Positions 46,454-55,448 of a DNA stretch of 64,000 nt are shown here, in pieces. A model generated the notes under the pieces. That model made no database searches and was not told the origin of the DNA. It saw only the letters and a program-made list of their open reading frames with translations. Source of the DNA: Rubripirellula reticaptiva (lineage in GTDB: Bacteria; Planctomycetota; Planctomycetia; Pirellulales; Pirellulaceae). Positions within the stretch are counted from its first letter, which is position 1. Every line of letters starts with the position of its first letter. The stretch spans positions 560,074-624,073 of the forward strand of contig NZ_SJPX01000006.1 in NCBI RefSeq assembly GCF_007860175.1, written 5' to 3'. The translations under genes were made by a program, and so were the position numbers.

Positions 46454-48292
46454 CTAGCGAGTGTGGATTGTCTCGCTGTAAACAAGTTGGCCCGTATATC
46501 CGTCATGCCAACGAATGATGACGTGCGGACGATCGTAGGCGACGAACTGATATCCGCCACCGGGCGATCCAGCTTTCAACACATTGTTGATTTGCACGAC
46601 GCCATAGTACGTGTTGCGAATTTGTTGGTACGGCATATTGTTGGGAAATTCAGAGAGCCAGCGGATGTCGACTTCACGCCCCATGCTCGACCACTTTCCG
46701 CCGTTGGGCGGATTGCCAAGCGTACCGATTGGATGTCCCGTCGAACCGAGCGGGCCACACATTACTTCCCAGAGGTTGTCAGAAATCTTGACCGAGGCGG
46801 ACGCGTGAACATCACCCGTAAAAATGACAACGGGTTGCTTGATTGCGTCCAGTCGCTGCAACAGTTCTTCACGCTCGGCTAGAAACGACGGAAAACCATC
46901 GCCTTTATCATCGGTGTCGTCGCCGCCGACATGCGCAGCGGTGTGATAGATCATCCACGGATCCGGCGACACCAAGAAAACGAAATCAGCGTCGGTGTTT
47001 TCGACTCCATCGAGCAACCATTTCTTTTGGGCGTCGCCAAGGATGAACAAGTTGGGATCACTGCGATCTTTTGCGTTGCGATTCGAACGTTCGCCGCGAG
47101 TGTCCAACGCGAAGAAGTGACTGTTGCCGACCCGCCAGTCGTAGTAGTGATGCGTGCCGATACTGTAGACGACCTGTTCGTTTGCTTTTGCCGGTGGAGT
47201 GAATTCCAGATGCGTCGCATCGATGACACGCGTCAAACCGTACACTCCCGCGTTCTTGGGCGCGTCCTCGCGCCGCGGGACGATTTTGACACCGCGCGTG
47301 TAATTGCCCAGATGGATGGTGCTGACTCGATCGGGCGACAGACTTGTGAAGTCTGCGTCGGGATCATGCAAGATGGTGTCGTCACGTTTAACTTCACCGC
47401 GTCCCAATCGGATGCTTCCTCGCTGCGCTCCGCTCGGATTCGCCCAGCCTAAATAGTCTTCGTACGCTTTCAGACCGACATCGCGAATCAAATGCCGACC
47501 TTCGCCCAAACCGATCTGTCCACAGCCATGGATGTCCCAACCAACATCATGATCGTCGAACGTAAACATCGCGGGCACGCGTCGAAATAGGTTCGCAAAG
47601 GAACGGCCCCGACTGAAGTACAGCTTGTAGTTGTCACGCACACCGCCAAGCGTACCGTCACGCATTTCTTCGTAGATCACATCGCCATTGACGATACCGA
47701 AGGAAACTTCATCGGCGTGACGACGTCGAATCGAATCATAGGCAGGCGTACTAACGTATTGGCCGCCGCTGTTGTCGGGTGCCTGCGAGGCGCAGTGACC
47801 AACGGCGAAGGACAGATTGAACAAGCCGTCCGGGTTGTTGACTGGATCGGCATAGGCGGTTGCATCAGGAAGCGTCCGTAGCGACGGCCATTGATCCGCA
47901 AAGTCAGCTCGCAGGTCGGCAACTTGCCCGTCGACTTCGACCAAATAGAAGTACTCGGTGTTCGGGGCGAGAGCCTCGATTTTAACGACGCCGGTCAGAT
48001 CGTACTTGTCACTGGTTTGTCCTTCGACGGTATTCCAGTGGTCGTCGGGCGGTAGCGATTTCCCGTAACGAACGCGAAACGAATCGGGTTGCTTGGTGCG
48101 CACCCACACGTGAACCGAATGCGAAGTCGGATTGCCCAACAATGGACCATGACTCAATCCGCTGGCTGCGTACGGCAACACATCGCCAGCAATCGGATCG
48201 GGCCAACGCATGACTTGGGCATCAACAACACCAGCACCGCAAACGATCGCGAGTGCAATCGCAATGGCGACCTTGTCGATCTGCTTATGCAT
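46454..48292 (-). CDS. PhoD-like metallophosphatase, secreted
   Basis: A 612-residue exported protein with signal peptide (1-25, ending VVDAQV). A fibronectin-like N-terminal part (SHSVHVWVRTKQPDSFRVRY) precedes the PhoD phosphatase domain with NGDVIYEEMRDGTL, FTFDDHDVGWD, FFALDTRGERS and FTGDVHASASVKI, which carry the expected metal ligands. An insertion near 330-400 (HLGNYTRGVKIVPRREDAPK) is not in standard PhoD. Alkaline phosphatase D enzymes hydrolyse phosphodiesters. The ATG overlaps the isomerase stop by eight bases. In this operon the substrate may be a sugar phosphate or phosphorylated glycan rather than teichoic acid. Confidence 0.85.
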   Translation of the reverse strand: MHKQIDKVAIAIALAIVCGAGVVDAQVMRWPDPIAGDVLPYAASGLSHGPLLGNPTSHSVHVWVRTKQPDSFRVRYGKSLPPDDHWNTVEGQTSDKYDLTGVVKIEALAPNTEYFYLVEVDGQVADLRADFADQWPSLRTLPDATAYADPVNNPDGLFNLSFAVGHCASQAPDNSGGQYVSTPAYDSIRRRHADEVSFGIVNGDVIYEEMRDGTLGGVRDNYKLYFSRGRSFANLFRRVPAMFTFDDHDVGWDIHGCGQIGLGEGRHLIRDVGLKAYEDYLGWANPSGAQRGSIRLGRGEVKRDDTILHDPDADFTSLSPDRVSTIHLGNYTRGVKIVPRREDAPKNAGVYGLTRVIDATHLEFTPPAKANEQVVYSIGTHHYYDWRVGNSHFFALDTRGERSNRNAKDRSDPNLFILGDAQKKWLLDGVENTDADFVFLVSPDPWMIYHTAAHVGGDDTDDKGDGFPSFLAEREELLQRLDAIKQPVVIFTGDVHASASVKISDNLWEVMCGPLGSTGHPIGTLGNPPNGGKWSSMGREVDIRWLSEFPNNMPYQQIRNTYYGVVQINNVLKAGSPGGGYQFVAYDRPHVIIRWHDGYTGQLVYSETIHTR

Positions 48293-49229
48293 TCAAACAA
48301 CCATTCAAATAGACGCGACCTCGATTGACTTCGGCAGTCACCGCTTCGGGCGTTTCCAAGATCGGCACGCCGCGCGGTACCGGATGCATGAAGACCTCGG
48401 TGGGGCCGGCGAAGTTGATTTGGCGAAGTGCATTGACCAACGGCGCAAAATCCAGATCGCCTCGCCCCGGCATCTGCAAGAGTTCCTGTTCCTTGGGCAA
48501 CTTTTCGACCGACCCCATTCCGTGCTGCCACGCATAGAAGACACTCAGACGTGGGCCAATGTCACGGATCAGTTTGGCGATTGCATGTGGGTCTTGCGGA
48601 AGGTGATAGGGCGCCAGAGCGATACCCAAATTCGGATGATCACAAAGCTCGATCAGCCATTTCATCGAATCTGGACTTTCGATCAAATTGTTACCATGGT
48701 TTTCGATCGCGATCGTGACGTTGCACTCGGCAGCTTGTTCCAAATGCGGTCTCATCTGCTGTGCGAACTTGCCAACCGCCGATTTCAGTTCGTCACCTTT
48801 CAAATGCTTGGGACCGCTTCCGCCAACCACAATCAGCGGGCATCCAAAGCGTTTCGCGAATAATAACTCGTCGCCTAAGCCAAACGGACCGAGCTTGTAC
48901 TGTGTCAAACACCCCAGCGTAACGTCGTGTTGATCCAGTAGAGCGGCAAAAGATTCCTCGCCCATTTTGTTGATCTGTTCACGCTGGTTACCGTGAATCA
49001 TCGGCCAAATGTCGATGCTGCTTGCGCCCGACTTAGCGACCTCTGGCAAGACCGTCGCCAATTCCGCATAGCCATACATGCAACTGGCGAGTGAGTAGTT
49101 CAGACGAAACTCATTTCGCGAATCCTGGCCACAGGCTTGGTTGCCAAGCCCTGCTAAAGCCGTAGCGGCCACCAGGTTGAACTCGCGTCTACCAATTCGA
49201 TGATCATTGAAGGAGATTGGTCGTTTCAT
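48285..49229 (-). CDS. Sugar phosphate isomerase/epimerase-like TIM barrel
   Basis: A 314-residue protein of the xylose isomerase-like barrel family, with FRLNYSLASCMYGYAELATV, SIDIWPMIHGNQRE, VTIAIENHGNNLIESPDSMK, NLGIALAPYHL and the closing EVFMHPVPRGVP. The N-terminus (IGRREFNLVAATALAGLGN) looks like a twin-arginine-type export signal, so the enzyme may act in the periplasm, as is common in planctomycetes. It is first in a five-gene operon and divergent from a XylR-type regulator. Confidence 0.85.
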   Translation of the reverse strand: MKRPISFNDHRIGRREFNLVAATALAGLGNQACGQDSRNEFRLNYSLASCMYGYAELATVLPEVAKSGASSIDIWPMIHGNQREQINKMGEESFAALLDQHDVTLGCLTQYKLGPFGLGDELLFAKRFGCPLIVVGGSGPKHLKGDELKSAVGKFAQQMRPHLEQAAECNVTIAIENHGNNLIESPDSMKWLIELCDHPNLGIALAPYHLPQDPHAIAKLIRDIGPRLSVFYAWQHGMGSVEKLPKEQELLQMPGRGDLDFAPLVNALRQINFAGPTEVFMHPVPRGVPILETPEAVTAEVNRGRVYLNGCLNA

Positions 49230-49350
49230 CAGACACGCTGCCAGTACGAATTGAAGTTTTCACAACGACGATCACTATTTTACGAAGCCAATCGTGCCAC
49301 TGCGTACGTGAATGCGTATTTCCTGTACGCTATATTGTCACCGCTTCCCG

Positions 49351-49358
49351 CCCCCCCC
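49351..49358 (+). repeat. C8 homopolymer upstream of xylR-like start
   Basis: Eight consecutive C in the 150-base region between the divergent isomerase and regulator genes, 21 bases before the proposed GTG start at 49380. Length variation here would change promoter spacing or leader structure, or the frame if translation begins upstream. Confidence 0.5.
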
Positions 49359-49379
49359 AATAACCGAACGTGTCGTCTC

Positions 49380-50543
49380 GTGCGTCCTGACATTCCTCAC
49401 GTTGCGATTTTGATCGAAACGTCGCGTTCCTACGGACGTGCGTTGTTGCGAGGCGTAAGACGTTATATCACCGAGACAGGGCCGTGGTCTGTGTTCATGG
49501 AACTGAGATCGCTGGACTCACCAACACCACCGTGGCTGAAGCACTGGAAGGGTGACGGCATCCTGACTCGCACGAGCAATCAAGCGATGGCGACTGCGAT
49601 CTCGCGAACGAACGTTCCGACGGTCGAACTTCGTTCGACCCGCCTGCGTCATGCGTTTCCGTTCGTCGGAGTCAACAATTTTCGAGTGGGACGAATGATC
49701 GCCGATCACTTTTTGGATCGGGGATTCCAACATTTCGGTTTATTCATGATCGAAACCGAATTGTACTTCCAGCAGCGCCGCGACGACTTCATCGAGACGC
49801 TTCGACAGCGCGGCCACGATTGTCACTTGTACAAACCCACGGGGCGACGTGAACAACCGGCGCAGTGGGAGCGTGCGCAAGATGAGCTCGCCATATGGCT
49901 AACTTCGTTGCCCAAACCTGTTGGGATCATGGCCAGTACCGATCAGATGGGGTTTTGGATTCTGGACGCCAGTCGTCGCGCGGGTTTGTCGGTCCCGGAA
50001 CAGATCGCCGTCGTGGGTGTCGAAAACGACGAGTCACTTTGCACGATGGCCATGCCACCACTTTCAAGCGTTCCACTCAATGGTGAACGAGTCGGGTACC
50101 AAGCCGCCACACTGTTACAAAGAATGATGAACGGCGAAAAACCGCCAACCGAGCCGACACTGATTGATCCATTGCCGCTTGTCGCTCGCCAGTCGTCGGA
50201 TGTGATCGCGGTGGACAACGCAGACCTATCTCGCGCTCTACAACTGATCAAACAAAAAGCGTGCAACGGGCTGCGTGTCAGCGATGTACTGGCAGACGTA
50301 AATATATCACGAAGCAAATTAGAACGAGAGTTTCGCAGCACGATCGGCCGTTCACCCAACCAAGAAATCCTTCGTGTCAAGCTTGACCGTGTCAGTCAGA
50401 TGCTGATTCTAACCGAGTTGACGTTGCCCCAAATCGCCGCACAAACGGGGTTCGAATCCGTCGCTTATTTATCGGAATCGTTCAAGCAGCATTTCGGATC
50501 CGCGCCCGGAAAGTACCGACGCCAATCTAACGAAGGACGATAA
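49380..50543 (+). CDS. XylR-type AraC regulator with sugar-binding domain
   Basis: A 387-residue regulator with a LacI-like periplasmic-binding domain (PHVAILIETSRSYGRALLRG, VGVNNFRVGRMIADHFLDRG, IMASTDQMGFWILDASRRAG, VPEQIAVVGVENDESLC) followed by an AraC helix-turn-helix pair (VSDVLADVNISRSKLEREFR, LTLPQIAAQTGFESVAYLSE). This is the E. coli XylR architecture. The GTG at 49380 places the conserved start three residues in; the open frame reaches back to 49200 but would overlap the divergent isomerase gene. It likely controls the five-gene operon on the minus strand, and perhaps the GH2 gene 143 bases downstream, in response to a monosaccharide. Confidence 0.87.
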   Translation: MRPDIPHVAILIETSRSYGRALLRGVRRYITETGPWSVFMELRSLDSPTPPWLKHWKGDGILTRTSNQAMATAISRTNVPTVELRSTRLRHAFPFVGVNNFRVGRMIADHFLDRGFQHFGLFMIETELYFQQRRDDFIETLRQRGHDCHLYKPTGRREQPAQWERAQDELAIWLTSLPKPVGIMASTDQMGFWILDASRRAGLSVPEQIAVVGVENDESLCTMAMPPLSSVPLNGERVGYQAATLLQRMMNGEKPPTEPTLIDPLPLVARQSSDVIAVDNADLSRALQLIKQKACNGLRVSDVLADVNISRSKLEREFRSTIGRSPNQEILRVKLDRVSQMLILTELTLPQIAAQTGFESVAYLSESFKQHFGSAPGKYRRQSNEGR

Positions 50544-50685
50544 TTAGACATCTTAGCGTCATGATTGCTCGGATCCTTCGCATGTCCCAATGGCTTTCCC
50601 TGCATCATTGCGATGTAATTATCATGCTGATATTAACCAACGACAAAACTGAATCGCTAATCGCTTGATCACTCAAACCCATCTC

Positions 50686-53600
50686 ATGACCATCAAAGAC
50701 CCCATCTGCAGTCGCCGAACAGCCACGCAGTTCGCCCCCAATCACAAGATTTTGTTAACGCTGCTGGCGGTCCTGTTGCTTTCAATTTCATGGCTTCCGG
50801 GCACCGTGCTCGCGGATCGCACCAGTTTCGACAAGGACTGGCAGTTCATCCAACAAGATGTACCGGGCGCCGAGCAACCGGATTTTGATGATTCTGCCTG
50901 GCGCCAGTTGGATGTACCGCATGACTGGAGTGTCGAGGGAGAGTATGACGAAAACAATCAGATGGGTGCTGGTGGCGGATACCTGCCAGCCGGAATCGGT
51001 TGGTATCGCAAAACGATTTCCGTTCCCGCCGATTGGCGTGGCAAGCATATCGAGATTGCCTTTGACGGCATATTCATGAACAGCACGGTGTGGGCCAACG
51101 GCCAGAAACTTGGCAATCGTCCCTATGGTTGGAGTTCGTTTTCTTATGACGTCAGCAAACTGGCCCAAGAATCCCAATCCATCACGTTTGCCATCCGTGT
51201 TGACAATGAAAGACAACCCTCGGCGAGATGGTATACCGGCAGCGGCATCTATGCTCACACCTGGATCGACGTGAAGAACCCGCTGCATGTCCCTGCATCC
51301 GGCGTCTTCATTCGCACGAACGGTTCCACTGTCGAAATTGATACGGAGGTGACCAACACAACCAGCGGCCACAAAAACACGACATTGAAAGTATCGATCA
51401 TCGACGCCGAGGGAGCGACCGTCGCCAGCGTTCAAACTGAATTCGAATTGGCCGCAAGCGACATCCAAACGATCTCGCAAAAGATTAAACTCGACAATCC
51501 TCAGCGGTGGTCACTTGAAACGCCAATCCTTTACACCGCCCGCACCGAGGTGCTACTCGCCGGCAAGTCGATCGATCGTATGGAGACAAAATTTGGCGTG
51601 CGTGACGTCCAGTGGAAGCCGGAATCCGGCATGTGGATCAACGGAAAGAACTTGAAGCTGAGAGGCGTTTGTAATCACCAAGATGCCGGAGCGTTGGGGA
51701 CGGCAGTGCCCGACAAAGTGCTGCGTTATCGTATCGAGCAGCTTAAGAAGATGGGCTGTAATGCGATTCGTACGACTCACAATCCACAGACGCCCGTGTT
51801 CTACGACATCTGCGATGAAGTCGGGATGTTGGTGATGGACGAGATTTTTGACGGATGGGGACGAAAGGCAGCCAACGACTATGGCGCACACTATTTCAAG
51901 CAGTGGTGGCAGCGAGACCTGACGGATTGGATCAAGCGGGACCGAAATCATCCATCGATCGTTATCTATAGTGTCGGCAACGAAACTCATGGCGACGTGG
52001 GCAAAGACTTGGTCGCGATGTGCCACAAACTCGATAGCACGCGGCCAGTAACGTCGGGCCATTCAGGTTCAGAGTTCATGGATGTCTTTGGCGTCAACGG
52101 CGGTAGCGAAAAGATGGGTTGGTTCGCTCAACTGCCGAATGATCGAGTGTTCATCGGAACGGAAAACACACACACTTGGCAGGTGCGAGGCTTCTATCGC
52201 ACGCTGACTTGGTACCGTGACGGCTATCCCAATGCAAAGCAAAAGCCGCATGAGACGCCTGATCTAACGGAAACGGAAGTCTTCACCAACGATTGGACTC
52301 AGCCGTCAAATCGAAAGAACCGCAAGCAGATTTTCAACTCCAGCTATGACAATGCGATGGTACGGTTAAACGCTCGAAAGAACATCGAGCAACTGCGAGA
52401 CATCCCAAACTATGCAGGCTCGTTCCGGTGGACGGGATACGACTACATCGGCGAGGCGGGCTATGTGCATGGCGGGTGGCCGTTCAAGGCGTTCATGGGT
52501 GGTGCCATCGACATGGCGAACTTTGAAAAGGACCTCTACTACCTCTACCAAAGCCAATGGACGCAGCAACCAATGGTTCACATCTTGCCGCACTGGACGC
52601 ATCCCACAATGAAGCCAGGAACAGAGATTCCGGTGTGGGTCTATTCGAACTGCGACGAGGTCGAACTGTTCTTCGATGGCGATTCACTGGGCAGAAGGAC
52701 TCCTGGTAACAAGTCGAACGAGATGCAGTGCCAATGGATGGTCGGTTGGCGGCCCGGCGAATTGAAAGCCGTAGGCTACAAGCAAGGCAATCGTGTCGCA
52801 GAACAAGTGGTCCGAACCGCCGATGAGCCTGCGCAAATCGCACTATCCATTGACGGTGAGCCGTTGGCTGACTCGGGCAAGGACATCGTTCAAGTTCGTG
52901 TCACCACAACAGACGAGCAGGGCGAGTTCTATCCGTACGGCGAAAACCGCACTCACTTCCATTTGATCGGGCCAGGCAAGATCCGTGCACTCGACAATGG
53001 CAGCCCGGTTGATGTGGAACGACACTTTCAGGCTCACGACCGAATCGCTTTCTATGGCCTGACTCGCGCATACATTGAATCGACCGGTGAAGCGGGCGAC
53101 ATCGCTCTGCTGGCCAGTTGCATTTTGGGCGAAAAAAAGCAGGTGACGTCGAACCGAGTTCGCATTGACACGAAATTGCTCTCACTTCGCGGAACACTCC
53201 CCGACGTCAAGACGGATGTCTTCTATACGCTCGATGGCAGCGTGCCGACGCCCCAGTCGACTCGTTACACCGATGCATTCCCGGTTCCGCTTGGCACAAC
53301 CGTCAAGGCACTTGTCGTTGCGAACGGAACACCGGTGCAATTTCTTGAAGAACGTTTCGCACAAGACGTTGGCTTCGTCTGGGACGTCGTGCAAAAAGCG
53401 GCCCGCCCCGGTGGAGACCAAGCGGAGGATGCGACGTTCAGCAAAGCGGTCGTCGACAACCAGGGCAAAAACTTCAACGGCACCGGATATCTGGACTTTG
53501 GCCAAAACAAAGGTGCCTACGTTCAGTGGTATCAAGAAAACGATGGCGATGCCGGCCAAACCGAACTCGTCATTCGCTACAGCGGCGTCACCAAGGGGCG

Positions 53601-53796
53601 TCCGGGACGAGCGGTTAAAGTCACCGTCAATGGAAAGACGGTGCAGGAAAAGCTATTGCTTCCCAACACAAAGAACTGGGGCAAAGACTGGCGAACCGTC
53701 ACCATCAACATCCCAGTCCAACGCGGTGCAAACACGATCCGACTGACAACGATCGAAAACGGTGGAATGTACATCGACGAAATCACGGTCAAGTAA
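50686..53796 (+). CDS. GH2 beta-galactosidase-like enzyme, secreted
   Basis: A 1036-residue exported glycoside hydrolase. The signal peptide ends near residue 44 (GTVLADRT). The GH2 sugar-binding domain begins FDKDWQFIQQDVPGAEQPDF and includes VPHDWSVEGEYD and GGGYLPAGIGWYRK. The Ig-like domain follows, then the barrel with the acid/base Glu433 (YSVGNETHGD) and probable nucleophile Glu493 (FIGTENTHTW). DUF4982-like and invasin-like domains come next, a FN3-like/CHB segment (FYTLDGSVPTP) near 845, and a CBM6/35-like C-terminus (AYVQWYQENDGDAG, GGMYIDEITV). The order fits galactan- or porphyran-type beta-galactosidases. The ATG at 50686 is preferred over TTG at 50665. Confidence 0.9.
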   Translation: MTIKDPICSRRTATQFAPNHKILLTLLAVLLLSISWLPGTVLADRTSFDKDWQFIQQDVPGAEQPDFDDSAWRQLDVPHDWSVEGEYDENNQMGAGGGYLPAGIGWYRKTISVPADWRGKHIEIAFDGIFMNSTVWANGQKLGNRPYGWSSFSYDVSKLAQESQSITFAIRVDNERQPSARWYTGSGIYAHTWIDVKNPLHVPASGVFIRTNGSTVEIDTEVTNTTSGHKNTTLKVSIIDAEGATVASVQTEFELAASDIQTISQKIKLDNPQRWSLETPILYTARTEVLLAGKSIDRMETKFGVRDVQWKPESGMWINGKNLKLRGVCNHQDAGALGTAVPDKVLRYRIEQLKKMGCNAIRTTHNPQTPVFYDICDEVGMLVMDEIFDGWGRKAANDYGAHYFKQWWQRDLTDWIKRDRNHPSIVIYSVGNETHGDVGKDLVAMCHKLDSTRPVTSGHSGSEFMDVFGVNGGSEKMGWFAQLPNDRVFIGTENTHTWQVRGFYRTLTWYRDGYPNAKQKPHETPDLTETEVFTNDWTQPSNRKNRKQIFNSSYDNAMVRLNARKNIEQLRDIPNYAGSFRWTGYDYIGEAGYVHGGWPFKAFMGGAIDMANFEKDLYYLYQSQWTQQPMVHILPHWTHPTMKPGTEIPVWVYSNCDEVELFFDGDSLGRRTPGNKSNEMQCQWMVGWRPGELKAVGYKQGNRVAEQVVRTADEPAQIALSIDGEPLADSGKDIVQVRVTTTDEQGEFYPYGENRTHFHLIGPGKIRALDNGSPVDVERHFQAHDRIAFYGLTRAYIESTGEAGDIALLASCILGEKKQVTSNRVRIDTKLLSLRGTLPDVKTDVFYTLDGSVPTPQSTRYTDAFPVPLGTTVKALVVANGTPVQFLEERFAQDVGFVWDVVQKAARPGGDQAEDATFSKAVVDNQGKNFNGTGYLDFGQNKGAYVQWYQENDGDAGQTELVIRYSGVTKGRPGRAVKVTVNGKTVQEKLLLPNTKNWGKDWRTVTINIPVQRGANTIRLTTIENGGMYIDEITVK

Positions 53797-53861
53797 CCGC
53801 GAACGTATCTGGCATCGCTTGATCACTGTCACGATTGGATTGCCAATCAAAATCCATCGAC

Positions 53862-53891
53862 GCCGAATACCCAAGCGCTCGGGTATTCGGC
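53862..53891. terminator. Bidirectional hairpin between convergent genes
   Basis: GCCGAATACCC and GGGTATTCGGC form a perfect 11-base-pair stem with an eight-base loop. The hairpin lies between the convergent GH2 gene (ends 53796) and oxidoreductase gene (ends 53920). A smaller stem (GATTGG/CCAATC) is at 53833-53848. Position between convergent stops makes a shared terminator likely although T-runs are short. Confidence 0.6.
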
Positions 53892-53919
53892 CAATGCGAC
53901 GTCACAGTCAGAAGTCCCG

Positions 53920-55284
53920 CTACGCCAACTTGTAGTATTCTTCCCACCCTTGGCGTGGAGCGTTGCCTTTCAGCAAATCGTTCGCTCTTGCGTTGTTCGT
54001 GATCTGCCTTTTCACGGCGTCAAATTCCAAGTTCTCGCCAAGACGCTGCGCGATACAGCCCAGCATGAAGACTTGAGTAAGCGGACCAGAAACAGCGAAT
54101 GACGAGTTGCAGTACGGGTCCAAACCGGCCGACGCACGCAAGAAATTGTCCATATGATTGGTGGACGTTTCGCTGGCTGGCAGTTCCGGCAAGTTGCCTT
54201 TCACATCGGAAAGCCGGTCGCCACCGACAATGCTTAGCGTTGCGCTGTGAGTCCCGCCAACAAAGGTCAAGTCATCACTGAAAATCGCCTTGCCGCACGC
54301 GCCGATTTTTACGTCTTTAGAACTCGGTGGTCGATTTTTAACTCCGTCGTACCAATTGATGGTCATCTCGGGCATATCCGGGCCACGCTCTTTGAAATCA
54401 AATGCGATCGTGGTTCCGTGTGGAAAGATCAAATCGTTTGGCTTATCGATGCTTACCGCTCGAACCTGATGCGGTAGACCGAGCTTTAGAAACCGATGGA
54501 CAGTGTCTAACGTGTGCGGGCCCCAGTCGCCGAAGGCACCGTTTCCGTAGTCGTACCAGCCGCGCCAGTTGCCTGGATCGTACTTGGTGTTGTAAGCGCG
54601 TTTGGGTGCTGTTCCGGCCCAAACGTCCCAGTTCATTCCTTCGGGCATTTTTTCTGCCGAAGGATAGTCTTTGACGTCACCCCAAGGGTGCCAACGCCGC
54701 CCATTGTTCATGCAAGCGTCGACTCGGCGCACGTTCTTGATGATTCCGGCGTCAACCCAGGATTCGAACTGCAGACGCTGTTCGCTGGAATGCCCCTGGT
54801 TGCCCATTTGGCATTTAACGTTGTATTTCTTTTCGGCCGCGATCAACAGTTCACATTCTTCGAACGTGTGTGCGAGCGGCTTTTCAACGTAGACGTCGAT
54901 TCCCATCGACATCGCAAGCATCGCGATTGGGAAGTGCGAGTGATCGGGAACACCAATCGTACAGGCGTCGATTTTGTCGCCCATCTGAGAAAACATTTCG
55001 CGAAAATCGTCAAACACGAGGGCGTCATCGCATTGGCCATCCATCTTCTTTTTTAGCCCGTTGGCTCGCGATGGCACAACGTCACAAAGAGCAACGCAAT
55101 TCGTCAAAGGATGTTTGATCGCCTCGGATCCGATCGCACCGCCACGATTCGAGCAGCCGATCACCGCCAAGTTGATTTTGTCACCGCCAACGTTCTGGCC
55201 AAGGGCAAAGCTGGGAAGCGTCGTGGCGACTGCAGAAACGGTTGCTGCCTGCGCCAAAAATTGGCGGCGTTTGATGTTTTGCAC
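53920..55284 (-). CDS. Gfo/Idh/MocA family oxidoreductase, exported
   Basis: A 454-residue protein with a twin-arginine signal (IKRRQFLAQAATVSAVATT). The Rossmann start is INLAVIGCSNRGGAIGSEAI, followed by VALCDVVPSR, CTIGVPDHSHFPIAMLAM and YVEKPLAHTFEECELLI with the catalytic Lys of EKP. NGAFGDWGPHTLDTVHRFL is the His-containing segment of the second domain. Family members oxidise or reduce sugars with bound NAD(P). Planctomycetes export many of these with unknown substrate. The start codon is GTG (55282-55284). Confidence 0.9.
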   Translation of the reverse strand: MQNIKRRQFLAQAATVSAVATTLPSFALGQNVGGDKINLAVIGCSNRGGAIGSEAIKHPLTNCVALCDVVPSRANGLKKKMDGQCDDALVFDDFREMFSQMGDKIDACTIGVPDHSHFPIAMLAMSMGIDVYVEKPLAHTFEECELLIAAEKKYNVKCQMGNQGHSSEQRLQFESWVDAGIIKNVRRVDACMNNGRRWHPWGDVKDYPSAEKMPEGMNWDVWAGTAPKRAYNTKYDPGNWRGWYDYGNGAFGDWGPHTLDTVHRFLKLGLPHQVRAVSIDKPNDLIFPHGTTIAFDFKERGPDMPEMTINWYDGVKNRPPSSKDVKIGACGKAIFSDDLTFVGGTHSATLSIVGGDRLSDVKGNLPELPASETSTNHMDNFLRASAGLDPYCNSSFAVSGPLTQVFMLGCIAQRLGENLEFDAVKRQITNNARANDLLKGNAPRQGWEEYYKLA

Positions 55285-55448
55285 TGTGATTTCCTGTGAA
55301 CTTTAAGTTAGAAATTCCCATACTCACGCGACGCTCTTGCATCGCGTTGCACGCGGTATAGCCGACGACTTACGGTTGTCATTCTAGTTGATCGAAATTC
55401 CGCATGTGACGCGACGTCGCCCGGCAGCCTGATTCAATCAGTCCTTAA

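Noticed and set aside
50449-50459. GGTTCGAATCC, resembling a tRNA T-loop
   Set aside because: It lies inside the helix-turn-helix coding sequence of the XylR-type regulator and no cloverleaf can be formed around it.
52493-52843. Minus-strand frames within the GH2 gene
   Set aside because: Antisense to a well-supported glycoside hydrolase; Arg- and Ser-rich translations typical of GC-rich shadow frames.
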